Source of the DNA: Streptomyces sp. NBC_01463
Lineage (GTDB): Bacteria > Actinomycetota > Actinomycetes > Streptomycetales > Streptomycetaceae
Direction of reading: 5' to 3'
Assembly (NCBI GenBank): GCA_036227345.1
Contig: CP109468.1
Location: 3,038,001-3,102,000 of the forward strand
Length of the DNA stretch: 64,000 bases
Shown here: in pieces, positions 48,914-56,438 of the stretch
Numbering within the stretch: position 1 is the first letter of the stretch
Layout: every line of letters begins with the position of its first letter
Program-made: the position numbers and the translations under genes
The notes under the pieces: generated by a model
Seen by the model: the letters and a program-made list of their open reading frames with translations, nothing else
The model's database searches: none
Told to the model about the DNA's origin: nothing

Positions 48914-49963
48914 ATGCGCTTCAGCGACGGTCTGACCATCGAAGCAACCGCCACCTGGCTGCCCGCCACCACCGAGAGCGGATACGCGCTGGTGGCCGAC
49001 GGTGTCCTGGACCCGGAGATCCCGGCCGCCGCGGGGGTGGTCGAAGTGCCGGTCTCCCACCGGGAGTCGGCCCCCGACATGGCGGTACTGGCCGGCCGGC
49101 GCGCCCTGGACGGCGCGGGTGTCCGGCCCGCCGACGTCGGCCTGCTGGTGCACAACTGGATCTATCACCAGGGCCACGACTTCTGGTCCCCGGCCCACTA
49201 CGTGGCCGACCGGATCGGAGCCAGGAACGCCCTCCCCTTCGGCATCCAGCAGATGTGCCACGCCGGCGCCATGGCCCTGCACACGGCCGCGGCCCACCTC
49301 ACGGCCGACCCTTCGTACGGCACCGCCCTGGTGACGACCGCCGACCGGTTCGGCCCGACCGGATTCGACCGCTGGCGCGGCGACTACCAGGTCGCCTACG
49401 GGGACGGGGCGACCGCCGCCGTCCTCGGCCGTTCCGGTAACGGCCTCCGGCTGATCTCCCACGCGCTGCGGGCGGCTCCCGACATGGAGTCCATGTACCG
49501 CGGCGCCGACGCGTTCAGCTCCGCCCCGTTCGACCACGGCCGCCCCCTGGACATCCGCCGGACCAAGCGGGCCTTCATCGAGTCCGGGGGCATGGACCTG
49601 TTCGCCAAGACCGGCCCCGAAGCGGTGCGCGCCGTCCTGCTGCAGTCGCTGTCGGAAGCGGGCCTGAACGCCGACGACCCACGGATCCGGTACGTCGCAC
49701 TGCCCCGGCTCGGCCCCAAGGTCCTCGGCCTGATGTACCTGCCGGTCATCCAGGAGCTGCTGACGGCGCAGCCGTTGCACCTGGGCGCGCGGACCGGCCA
49801 CCTGGGCTGCGGCGACCCGCTGGCCAACCTCACGGACATCACCGCACAACGTCTGCTGGAGCCCGGGGAGTTCGCCCTGCTGCTCACCGGCGGGGGCGGA
49901 TTCACCTGGTCCTGCCTCGTGGTCCAGCAGACCGGCGGCGGCGCGGGAGGGCGACGGCCGTGA
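48914..49963 (+). CDS. Ketoacyl-ACP synthase III family protein (CerJ/DpsC-like), copy 2
   Basis: A 349-residue paralogue of the protein at 44875-45912; both begin MRF and share WLPxTTES/TTET and the HQGHxxW block (WIYHQGHDFWSPAHYVADRI). Cys115 lies in GIQQMCHAGAMALH. The HQAN His is missing (ALPRLGPKVLG), while TGHLGCGDPLANLTDI carries the His-Asp of the CerJ/DpsC class. Two such enzymes in one cluster suggest separate jobs, for example starter selection and acyl transfer to a hydroxyl (inference). The ATG at 48914 follows GGGGGAA. It is the last cluster gene: the following gene is the housekeeping TAP lipoprotein 70 bp downstream. Confidence 0.88.
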   Translation: MRFSDGLTIEATATWLPATTESGYALVADGVLDPEIPAAAGVVEVPVSHRESAPDMAVLAGRRALDGAGVRPADVGLLVHNWIYHQGHDFWSPAHYVADRIGARNALPFGIQQMCHAGAMALHTAAAHLTADPSYGTALVTTADRFGPTGFDRWRGDYQVAYGDGATAAVLGRSGNGLRLISHALRAAPDMESMYRGADAFSSAPFDHGRPLDIRRTKRAFIESGGMDLFAKTGPEAVRAVLLQSLSEAGLNADDPRIRYVALPRLGPKVLGLMYLPVIQELLTAQPLHLGARTGHLGCGDPLANLTDITAQRLLEPGEFALLLTGGGGFTWSCLVVQQTGGGAGGRRP

Positions 49964-50033
49964 CCGCCGGCACGCCCTAGCATGGGCGCCCTGCGCACTT
50001 CGCAGGCCGGGTACATCGGGGAGGGACCCACAC

Positions 50034-51605
50034 GTGGTCGCACACACACGCACCGGGGCGCTGGTCGTCGCCGCAGTCATGCTGACGGGAGCGCTCGCCG
50101 GCTGCGGGGGCGGCACGGACGACAAGCCGGGGAAACAGGCGCAGACCAGCGCAGCCGCCCCGTCGTCCGCCACCCCTGCGTCCACCGCCGGCGGACTGCC
50201 GCCGCTGCCCGCGTCCCTCACCTCGCAGCGGCTGGAGTGGAAGCGCTGCAAGGCCCCCGAGGGCGGCAGTGCGCCGGGCTCGGCCTGGCGGTGCACGACG
50301 GTCGACGTGCCGCTGGACTACGCGAAGCCGGACGGGGACACGATCGGGATCGCGCTGATCCGCAAGGAGGCGCGGGACAAGGGGCGCCGGCTCGGTTCGA
50401 TGCTGTTCAACTTCGGTGGTCCCGGCGGTTCGGGGGTCTCCATCCTGCCGCGCGCCGCCGGTTCGTACGGGTCCCTCAACACCCGCTACGACCTGGTCGG
50501 TTTCGATCCGCGCGGGGTCGCCGCGAGCGCCGGGGTGCGGTGCCGCACCGACCGGGAGCAGGACAGCACCAACCGGAAGATCGACATGACGCCGGACACC
50601 GCGGCCGAGGAGGCGGCGTTCATGAAGGACGGCGCCGCCTTCGGGGCCGGCTGCGAGCGCCGCTCCGGGAAGGTCCTGCCGTTCGTCGGCACGACGAACG
50701 CCGCCCGGGACATGGACCTGATCCGTGCGGTCCTCGGCGACAGGAAGCTGACGTACTTCGGGATGTCGTACGGCACCGAGCTGGGCGGCACCTACGCGCA
50801 CCTCTTCCCCAAGAACGTCGGCCGCACGGTCTTCGACGCGGTCGTCGACCCCACCGCGGACACCGTGGGCCACGCCCGTAACCAGACGACCGGCTTCCAG
50901 CGGGCGCTGGAGAACTACCTCAAGGACCGCGGCCAGGACCCGAAGGCGGGCACCCGGCGCATCGCGGCGCTGCTGAAGCGGATCGACGCCGAGCCGCTGC
51001 CGACGGGGACGGACCGCGAGCTCAACGAGTCGCTGGCGATCACCGGCATCGTGCTGCCGCTGTACTCCAAGTCCAGCTGGCCCACGCTCACCCAGGCCCT
51101 GGACGAGGCGGAGGACGGCACCGGCAGCATGCTGCTGCAGCTCGCCGACTCGTACAACGGCCGTGACGAGAAGGGCCATTACGACACCCAGAACCACTCC
51201 CAGCGGGCCATCTCCTGCGCGGACACCACGGCCCGGCCGACGGCCGCCGAGGCGAGGGCGATCGTGCCGGAGTTCGCGAAGCTGTCCCCGGTCTTCGGCC
51301 CGTTCCTGGCCTGGGACACCGCGGGCTGGTGCGCGGACTGGCCGGTGAAGGGCGAGCACGACACCCCGGAGGCGAGCGCGCCGGGTGCCGGTCCGATCCT
51401 GGTCGTGGGGACGACGGGCGACCCGGCGACACCGTACGAGGGTGCGCGGAAGATGGCGGACGAGCTCGGCGAGGGCGTCGGCATCCTGCTCACCAACAAG
51501 GGCGAGGGGCACGGCGCCTACGGCGGGAGCGGCTGTGTGACGTCGACCGTGGACGCGTACTTCCTGGACGGGAAGGTGCCGGCGGACGGCAAGACCTGTT
51601 CGTAG
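50034..51605 (+). CDS. TAP-family alpha/beta hydrolase lipoprotein (copy 2)
   Basis: A 523-residue lipoprotein with signal peptide ending in the lipobox ALAGC, then a Ser/Ala-rich linker. The catalytic parts match copy 1: FNFGGPGGSGVSILP, nucleophile YFGMSYGTELGGTYAH, acid VVGTTGDPATPYEGA and His KGEGHGAYGGSG in the TAP-like C-terminus. The two copies align throughout, including the CTTVDVPLDYAKPDG and CSSMDVPLDYADPGG segments. It is a surface-anchored peptidase likely to release short peptides. It is 17 kb from copy 1, and all genes between them belong to the biosynthetic cluster. The GTG follows GGGAGGG. A terminator is shared with convergent moeZ. Confidence 0.93.
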   Translation: MVAHTRTGALVVAAVMLTGALAGCGGGTDDKPGKQAQTSAAAPSSATPASTAGGLPPLPASLTSQRLEWKRCKAPEGGSAPGSAWRCTTVDVPLDYAKPDGDTIGIALIRKEARDKGRRLGSMLFNFGGPGGSGVSILPRAAGSYGSLNTRYDLVGFDPRGVAASAGVRCRTDREQDSTNRKIDMTPDTAAEEAAFMKDGAAFGAGCERRSGKVLPFVGTTNAARDMDLIRAVLGDRKLTYFGMSYGTELGGTYAHLFPKNVGRTVFDAVVDPTADTVGHARNQTTGFQRALENYLKDRGQDPKAGTRRIAALLKRIDAEPLPTGTDRELNESLAITGIVLPLYSKSSWPTLTQALDEAEDGTGSMLLQLADSYNGRDEKGHYDTQNHSQRAISCADTTARPTAAEARAIVPEFAKLSPVFGPFLAWDTAGWCADWPVKGEHDTPEASAPGAGPILVVGTTGDPATPYEGARKMADELGEGVGILLTNKGEGHGAYGGSGCVTSTVDAYFLDGKVPADGKTCS

Positions 51606-51620
51606 CGGGCGGGCACATGA

Positions 51621-51660
51621 CGAAGGGGCCGGTCCGCGTGAGTGCGGACCGGCCCCTTCG
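51621..51660. terminator. Bidirectional terminator between TAP 2 and moeZ
   Basis: Perfect 17-bp arms CGAAGGGGCCGGTCCGC / GCGGACCGGCCCCTTCG with a six-base loop, 16 bases after the TAP 2 stop. It serves both convergent genes. Confidence 0.9.
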
Positions 51661-51676
51661 TGTGTGCGTGCGTGCT

Positions 51677-52855
51677 CTAGTACACCGGCTTCTCGGGCTC
51701 GATCTGGTTGACCCAGCCGATCACGCCGCCGCCGACGTGCACCGCGTCGGCGAAGCCCGCCGACTTGAGGACGGCGAGGACCTCCGCGCTGCGGACACCG
51801 GTCTTGCAGTTCAGGACGATGCGCTTGTCCTGCGGGAGGTCCTGGAGGGCGTTGCCCATCAGGAACTCGTTCTTCGGGATCAGCTTGGCGCCGGGGATCG
51901 CGACGATCTCGAACTCGTTCGGCTCACGGACGTCGATCAGCTCGATCTTCTCGTCCGCGTCGATCCACTCCTTGAGCTGCTTGGGAGTGATCGTGGAGCC
52001 GAGCGCCGCCTCCTGGGCCTCCTCGGACACGACGCCGCAGAAGGCCTCGTAGTCGATGAGCTCGGTGACGGTCGGGTTCTCGCCGCAGACCGCGCAGTCG
52101 GGGTCCTTGCGGACCTTGACCTGGCGGTACTGCATCTCCAGCGCGTCGTAGATCATCAGCCGGCCGACGAGCGGGTCGCCGATGCCGGCGAGCAGCTTGA
52201 TGGCCTCGTTGACCTGGATGGAGCCGATGGACGCGCAGAGCACGCCCAGGACACCGCCCTCGGCGCAGGACGGAACCATGCCGGGGGGCGGCGGCTCCGG
52301 GTAGAGGCAGCGGTAGCAGGGGCCGTGCTCGGACCAGAAGACGGACGCCTGGCCGTCGAACCGGTAGATGGAGCCCCAGACGTACGGCTTGTTCAGCAGG
52401 ACCGCGGCGTCGTTGACGAGATAGCGGGTGGCGAAGTTGTCCGTGCCGTCCACGATCAGGTCGTACTGGGCGAAGATCTCCATCACGTTCTCGGCTTCGA
52501 GCCGTTCCTCGTGAAGGATCACGTTCACCAGGGGGTTGATCCCCTGCACGGTCTCCTTGGCCGACAAGGCCTTGGACTTGCCGATGTCGGCCTGGCTGTG
52601 GATGATCTGCCGCTGCAGGTTCGACTCGTCGACCTCGTCGAACTCCACGATGCCGAGCGTTCCGACACCGGCGGCGGCCAGGTACATCAGCGCCGGCGAG
52701 CCGAGACCGCCGGCGCCCACACAGAGCACCTTCGCGTTCTTCAGCCGCTTCTGCCCGTCCATCCCGACATCCGGGATGATCAGGTGGCGGGAGTACCTGC
52801 GGACCTCGTCGACGGTGAGCTCAGCAGCTGGCTCGACCAGGGGTGGCAGCGACAC
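51677..52855 (-). CDS. moeZ: Adenylyltransferase/sulfurtransferase MoeZ
   Basis: A 392-residue MoeB-rhodanese fusion. It adenylates sulfur-carrier proteins (MoaD, CysO, ThiS type) and transfers sulfur to make the thiocarboxylate. ATP site: VLCVGAGGLGSPALMYLAAA; catalytic RQ motif: DESNLQRQIIHSQADIGKSK; two zinc CxxC pairs in PCYRCLYPEPP and DCAVCGENP; DGTDNFATRYLVND is the adenylation Asp. The C-terminal rhodanese domain has the persulfide Cys350 in LNCKTGVRSAEVL. The GTG at 52855 opens the family sequence. It probably serves molybdenum-cofactor and cysteine metabolism; moaE lies at the other end of the window. In M. tuberculosis moeB1/moeZ (Rv3206c) closes the same neighbourhood (memory). 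Confidence 0.95.
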   Translation of the reverse strand: MSLPPLVEPAAELTVDEVRRYSRHLIIPDVGMDGQKRLKNAKVLCVGAGGLGSPALMYLAAAGVGTLGIVEFDEVDESNLQRQIIHSQADIGKSKALSAKETVQGINPLVNVILHEERLEAENVMEIFAQYDLIVDGTDNFATRYLVNDAAVLLNKPYVWGSIYRFDGQASVFWSEHGPCYRCLYPEPPPPGMVPSCAEGGVLGVLCASIGSIQVNEAIKLLAGIGDPLVGRLMIYDALEMQYRQVKVRKDPDCAVCGENPTVTELIDYEAFCGVVSEEAQEAALGSTITPKQLKEWIDADEKIELIDVREPNEFEIVAIPGAKLIPKNEFLMGNALQDLPQDKRIVLNCKTGVRSAEVLAVLKSAGFADAVHVGGGVIGWVNQIEPEKPVY

Positions 52856-52940
52856 AGGAACCTCAACAATGCAGGTGGTCGGTTTCTACGTACTTCGACT
52901 ACGTACGGTTGTTCTTGCCGTAACACTGCCACGCCCCTTC

Positions 52941-53783
52941 TCATTCCGAGATACCAGGTCCGATCCGCGAGACGATTTCGTCCCAGTACCTGGGCAGAGT
53001 CGCGAATGGATCGGTTTGTCCGCGCCCGTTCGCCGGATCCGTCTCACCGGTGCGGTCCGTGAAGAAGATCGTCCCGGCGCCCTGCCAGCGGGCGATGCGC
53101 ATCGCCTCCTCCAGGTGGGTGCGCGGGACACCGTGGACGAAGTGGGCGAACCGGCCGGGCGGATAGCCGGCCGTCCACTCCGCCACCTGCGACCAGCGGT
53201 AGTCGGTCCACGCCCCGCGGAAGGTGACCAGCTGGTCGGCGGCCTCCGCGTAGCCCGGATACGGATGGGTGTCGTGCCCGAGCACCAGGTGCCCGCCGTC
53301 CTGCCCGCTGTCGCTCTCCTCCAGGAGGGCGGCGAGCGTGCCGGTGAGCCGGCGGACCGCCGGGAGGTCGGGGCGCTCGGCCGGACAGCGGTCGAGGTAG
53401 AAGCCGTCGACCCGGTACCAGTCCAGGTAGGAGCGCGCGTCGGCGATCAGCTCACCGAAGGGCCGGTTGCCGTACGCCAGATCGAGCTGTCCCAGCAGCC
53501 GGCCGGCCGACGCGCGCACCGAGTCCTGCGACTCCTCGCCGTGGACGGCCCGCTCCCGGGCGTTGCGGAGCCGGCCCGCCGCTTCCAGGCAGTGCGGGTC
53601 GGGGCGGGTGCCGGGGCCGTTGTCGATGTCGAGGACGGCCCAGTGCAAGGGGGTGCCGGGGCGGGCGAGCTCGGCCCATTCGACCGGTGCGAGCAGCGGG
53701 TGCGCGCAGCCGGGGACGCCGAAGCCGAGCTGTTCGGCACCGCTGGTGCGGCGGGCGGTGCCGGTACTGGTCAGATACGGCAC
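52941..53783 (-). CDS. Spherulin-4 family protein (GH135-like)
   Basis: A 280-residue protein of the spherulation-specific family 4 group, (beta/alpha)8-like. Core blocks are LGFGVPGCAHPLLAPVEW, HWAVLDIDNGPGTRPDPHCL, LDLAYGNRPFGELIADARSY, WYRVDGFYLDRCPAERPDLP and HLVLGHDTHPYPGYAEAADQ. Fungal spherulin-4-like enzymes (GH135, Sph3) cleave galactosaminogalactan, and related folds (GH114, GH166) hydrolyse amino-sugar polymers such as Pel; this is family knowledge. No signal peptide is seen, which is odd for a polysaccharide hydrolase, so it may act inside the cell or the start is misplaced. The GTG lies inside the end of the epimerase gene (13-bp overlap), showing that they are co-expressed. Confidence 0.8.
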   Translation of the reverse strand: MPYLTSTGTARRTSGAEQLGFGVPGCAHPLLAPVEWAELARPGTPLHWAVLDIDNGPGTRPDPHCLEAAGRLRNARERAVHGEESQDSVRASAGRLLGQLDLAYGNRPFGELIADARSYLDWYRVDGFYLDRCPAERPDLPAVRRLTGTLAALLEESDSGQDGGHLVLGHDTHPYPGYAEAADQLVTFRGAWTDYRWSQVAEWTAGYPPGRFAHFVHGVPRTHLEEAMRIARWQGAGTIFFTDRTGETDPANGRGQTDPFATLPRYWDEIVSRIGPGISE

Positions 53784-54736
53784 GCCGCCTCCATCCAGAT
53801 GTCGGCGAGGGACTCCTCCAGATTGATCCGGGGACGCCAGCCGAGCCGGTCCCTGGCGGTGCGGACGTCGGCCTGCTGCCAGGCACCGCAGCCGTCCGGG
53901 TAGGGGGACGGTGTGGCCGAGAGGTGTTCCATGACCGATTCGGCGGACGTGCGGGGGGCGCCGATGGGCAGCCGGGCGGGGGGCGTGTCCAGTTCGTGGA
54001 GCGCGCCCGCGTATCCGGCGACCTTGGCGAGGACCGCGGCGGCGTCACGGAGGCGCACGGCGCGGCCGGTGCCGATGTTGACGACGCCCTGGGCGGCGGA
54101 GAGCGACGCGGCGTGCACGGCGCGGGCGACGTCCCGGACGTCGACGAAGTCGCGCTGGACGCCGAGGCCGCTGAGCTTCAGCTCGCCGTCGCCCGACTGC
54201 ATGGCGCGGCGCATCGCCTCGGCGAGCCGGCCGAGCGGGGAGCCGGCCGGGGTGCCGGGTCCGACCGGCGAGAAGACCCGCAGCACGACGGCGTCGAGGC
54301 CGGAGCCGAGGACGAGTTCGGTGGCGGCGAGCTTGCTGACGCCGTACGGGCCGCCGGGGCGCGGGATCGCGTCCTCGGCCGTGGACGAGCCGGGCTGCGA
54401 GGGCCCGTACTCCGACGAGCAGCCGACCTGGACCAGCCGGGCGGTGCAGCCGCTGCGCCGCATCGCCTCGCAGACCGTGGCGACGGCGACGGTGTTGTGG
54501 CGGGTCAGGTCGCGGGCCCCGCCCCGGGTGGCGCCGGCGCAGTTGACGACGACTCCGGGGTGGACGGCGTCCAGGAAGCGGGTGAGCGCTCCGGGGCTGC
54601 CGCCGGCGAGGTCGAAGCGGACGTCGGCGTCGTCGCCGCGGCCGAGCGCCGTGAGGTGCACGGCGGGGTCGGCGAGCAGCCGGTCGGCCACGAACCGGCC
54701 GAGGAATCCGTTGGCTCCGAGCAGCAGCACCCTCAT
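53771..54736 (-). CDS. NAD-dependent sugar epimerase/dehydratase (extended SDR)
   Basis: A 321-residue extended SDR. The Rossmann site is VLLLGANGFLGRFVADRL; VVNCAGATRGG, CSSEYGPSQPGS with the active Ser, and PYGVSKLAATELVL with Tyr/Lys (YxxxK) complete the catalytic set; RDFVDVRDVARAV and VVNIGTGRAVRLRD are the usual nucleotide-sugar epimerase blocks. It probably interconverts a UDP-sugar such as UDP-GlcNAc/UDP-GalNAc or UDP-Glc/UDP-Gal for the polymer made by the neighbouring glycosyltransferase (inference from context). It overlaps the spherulin gene by 13 bp. The gap to the upstream membrane-protein gene is 141 bp, so it may have its own promoter. Confidence 0.88.
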   Translation of the reverse strand: MRVLLLGANGFLGRFVADRLLADPAVHLTALGRGDDADVRFDLAGGSPGALTRFLDAVHPGVVVNCAGATRGGARDLTRHNTVAVATVCEAMRRSGCTARLVQVGCSSEYGPSQPGSSTAEDAIPRPGGPYGVSKLAATELVLGSGLDAVVLRVFSPVGPGTPAGSPLGRLAEAMRRAMQSGDGELKLSGLGVQRDFVDVRDVARAVHAASLSAAQGVVNIGTGRAVRLRDAAAVLAKVAGYAGALHELDTPPARLPIGAPRTSAESVMEHLSATPSPYPDGCGAWQQADVRTARDRLGWRPRINLEESLADIWMEAACRI

Positions 54737-54877
54737 CGCGCGCCCCCTCGGTGCCGACGGCGGGCTGCCGGTGCGGGGTATTGGGGGGTCATGTCCGGTG
54801 TCTCCTTGGGGCAGTTGTGTGCGGTGCGGGAAGGGGCCCGCGGCGTCGGCTCCGCGGGGCTGTGGTGTGCGTGTGCG

Positions 54878-56359
54878 TCAGGCGGCGGTGTGGGCGGAGG
54901 CCCGGGAGAGGGCGACGGTGGCGGTGGTCAGCAGGCCGAGTGCGGCGGCGCCGCAGGCGAGGGCGGGTACGGCTCCGGTGCCCCCGGCCGCGACGAGGGC
55001 GTCGACGGGCCGGGCCACGGCGTCGAGGCCGGGCAGCCGGCCGGCCAGGACCAGGGCGGGGGCGGCGGCCTCGACGGCGCAGGCGGCGGCGAGTCCGGTG
55101 GCGGCGGGTTCGGGGAAGCCGTGCACGGTGAGGAGCCGGGCCAGCAGGAGCAGTACTCCGAGCGCGGCGGCCCCGACTGCGGAGCCGCCTCCGCCGATCC
55201 CCAGTCCGGCCAGGTACAGCAGCCCGCCGAGGACGCAGAGGAAGAACGCGACGGCTGCGAAGAGCAGGGGGCGCACCCCGGCGGCGAACTCCTCCAGTGC
55301 GCGGCTGCCGTTGAGTTTGCGGTGCGCGTGCACGGAGAAGAGGTGGGCGCACCAGGCCGCGGGGGCGACGGCCACGGCGAGTCCGAGCAGCGGGGCCGGG
55401 GTGATGTCCCAGGGGCCTTCGGGGCCGCCGCTGAGGACCTGGTGGAGCAGGGCGTCGCCGTACAGGACGTAGCCCAGCAGCCAGCAGCCGAAGAGGCTCG
55501 CGGCACCGGAGGAGCGGCCGTCGGCGCAGAGGGGGCCGGAGCGCAGGGCGAGGGCGAGCGCGAGGAAAGCGAGGAGCGCGCCGCCGCTGCCGATGGCGAG
55601 CCGTGCGTCGCCGCCGAGCACTCCGTCGGTGAGCCGCAGCGCGATGAAGGACGCCAGACAGGCGGCGCCCGGCAGCAGCGCCCGGAGCGACCAGGCGGCG
55701 CGCGTCTCGATGTCGCGCGCCGGAGCGAAGGACGCTCCGACGGGCTCCCCCGCGACCCCGGGGACCCGTGCGAAGAGTTCCTCGGCGAGCGAGAACACGT
55801 CGCGGTGCCGGTAGCGGGCCGCGGTGCGGTCGGTGACGCCGTGGGCCTCCAGTCCGGCGGCGATCTCCAGCGGGTCGACGGCCCGTTCGCAGAGGTCGCG
55901 GTGGCGGTGCATGAGTGATTTCACGGGGTCGGCGGGCCCGCGCCGCCCGGTGGCGAGCTTGCGCGCCGGAGCGGTGTGCGCGACCTCGGGGGCGCGGGGG
56001 GTGGGGCCGGGAGTGGGGTCGAGGTCCGGGTCGGCGGCAGGGTCGGGCGGCGGTTCCGTCTGCTCCTGGGCGGGGCCGGGCGCGGCGGTCGGTGCGGGGG
56101 CGGGTGCCGGGGCCGGCGCGCTCACAGTGACGTCGACGTCACCATCACCATCGACGTCACCGTCACCATCGACGTCACCGTCACCGTCATCCGAAGCGCC
56201 CGGCGCGCCGGCGTCCGCTGGTGCGGCGGGCAGCCCCCACGCCGGTTCGGAGATGTCCACGACCAGGGTGCCCGAGGCCGACGCCCACGAGCGCTGGTCC
56301 CCGTTGCTGTTGGTCTTCGGTGTGCCGAGTGCCTCGGGCACCTCGGTCGGGCGGCCCAT
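54878..56359 (-). CDS. Polytopic membrane protein of the polysaccharide locus
   Basis: About 493 residues. The N-terminal 160 residues are disordered, with an Asp-Gly-Val tandem repeat and Ala/Pro stretches; then comes a soluble helical part (SLMHRHRDLCERAVDPLEIA, YRHRDVFSLAEELFARVPGV), and from about residue 245 onward around ten hydrophobic helices (ACLASFIALRLTDG, CWLLGYVLYGDALLHQVL, AAALGLLTTATVALSRA). I recognise no domain. Its position between the glycosyltransferase and epimerase suggests a transporter, flippase or complex scaffold for an exopolysaccharide, in the place PelG or PelE would take. The ATG at 56359 follows GGAGGAACGACG; an ATG at 56446 overlapping the glycosyltransferase stop is an alternative. 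Confidence 0.75.
   Translation of the reverse strand: MGRPTEVPEALGTPKTNSNGDQRSWASASGTLVVDISEPAWGLPAAPADAGAPGASDDGDGDVDGDGDVDGDGDVDVTVSAPAPAPAPAPTAAPGPAQEQTEPPPDPAADPDLDPTPGPTPRAPEVAHTAPARKLATGRRGPADPVKSLMHRHRDLCERAVDPLEIAAGLEAHGVTDRTAARYRHRDVFSLAEELFARVPGVAGEPVGASFAPARDIETRAAWSLRALLPGAACLASFIALRLTDGVLGGDARLAIGSGGALLAFLALALALRSGPLCADGRSSGAASLFGCWLLGYVLYGDALLHQVLSGGPEGPWDITPAPLLGLAVAVAPAAWCAHLFSVHAHRKLNGSRALEEFAAGVRPLLFAAVAFFLCVLGGLLYLAGLGIGGGGSAVGAAALGVLLLLARLLTVHGFPEPAATGLAAACAVEAAAPALVLAGRLPGLDAVARPVDALVAAGGTGAVPALACGAAALGLLTTATVALSRASAHTAA
56134..56187 (-). repeat. Three 18-bp tandem repeats in the membrane-protein gene
   Basis: Unit CGACGTCACCATCACCAT, three copies head to tail with single-base changes. 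In the coding strand it gives DGDGDV-type repeats, an acidic, possibly calcium-binding or flexible segment. Confidence 0.85.
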
Positions 56360-56438
56360 CGTCGTTCCTCCGTGCTCGTCACCGGGTGCACCGGTCGGTC
56401 CCGGTCGTTTCGTACGGCCCGGCCCGGCCGTCTCCTGG

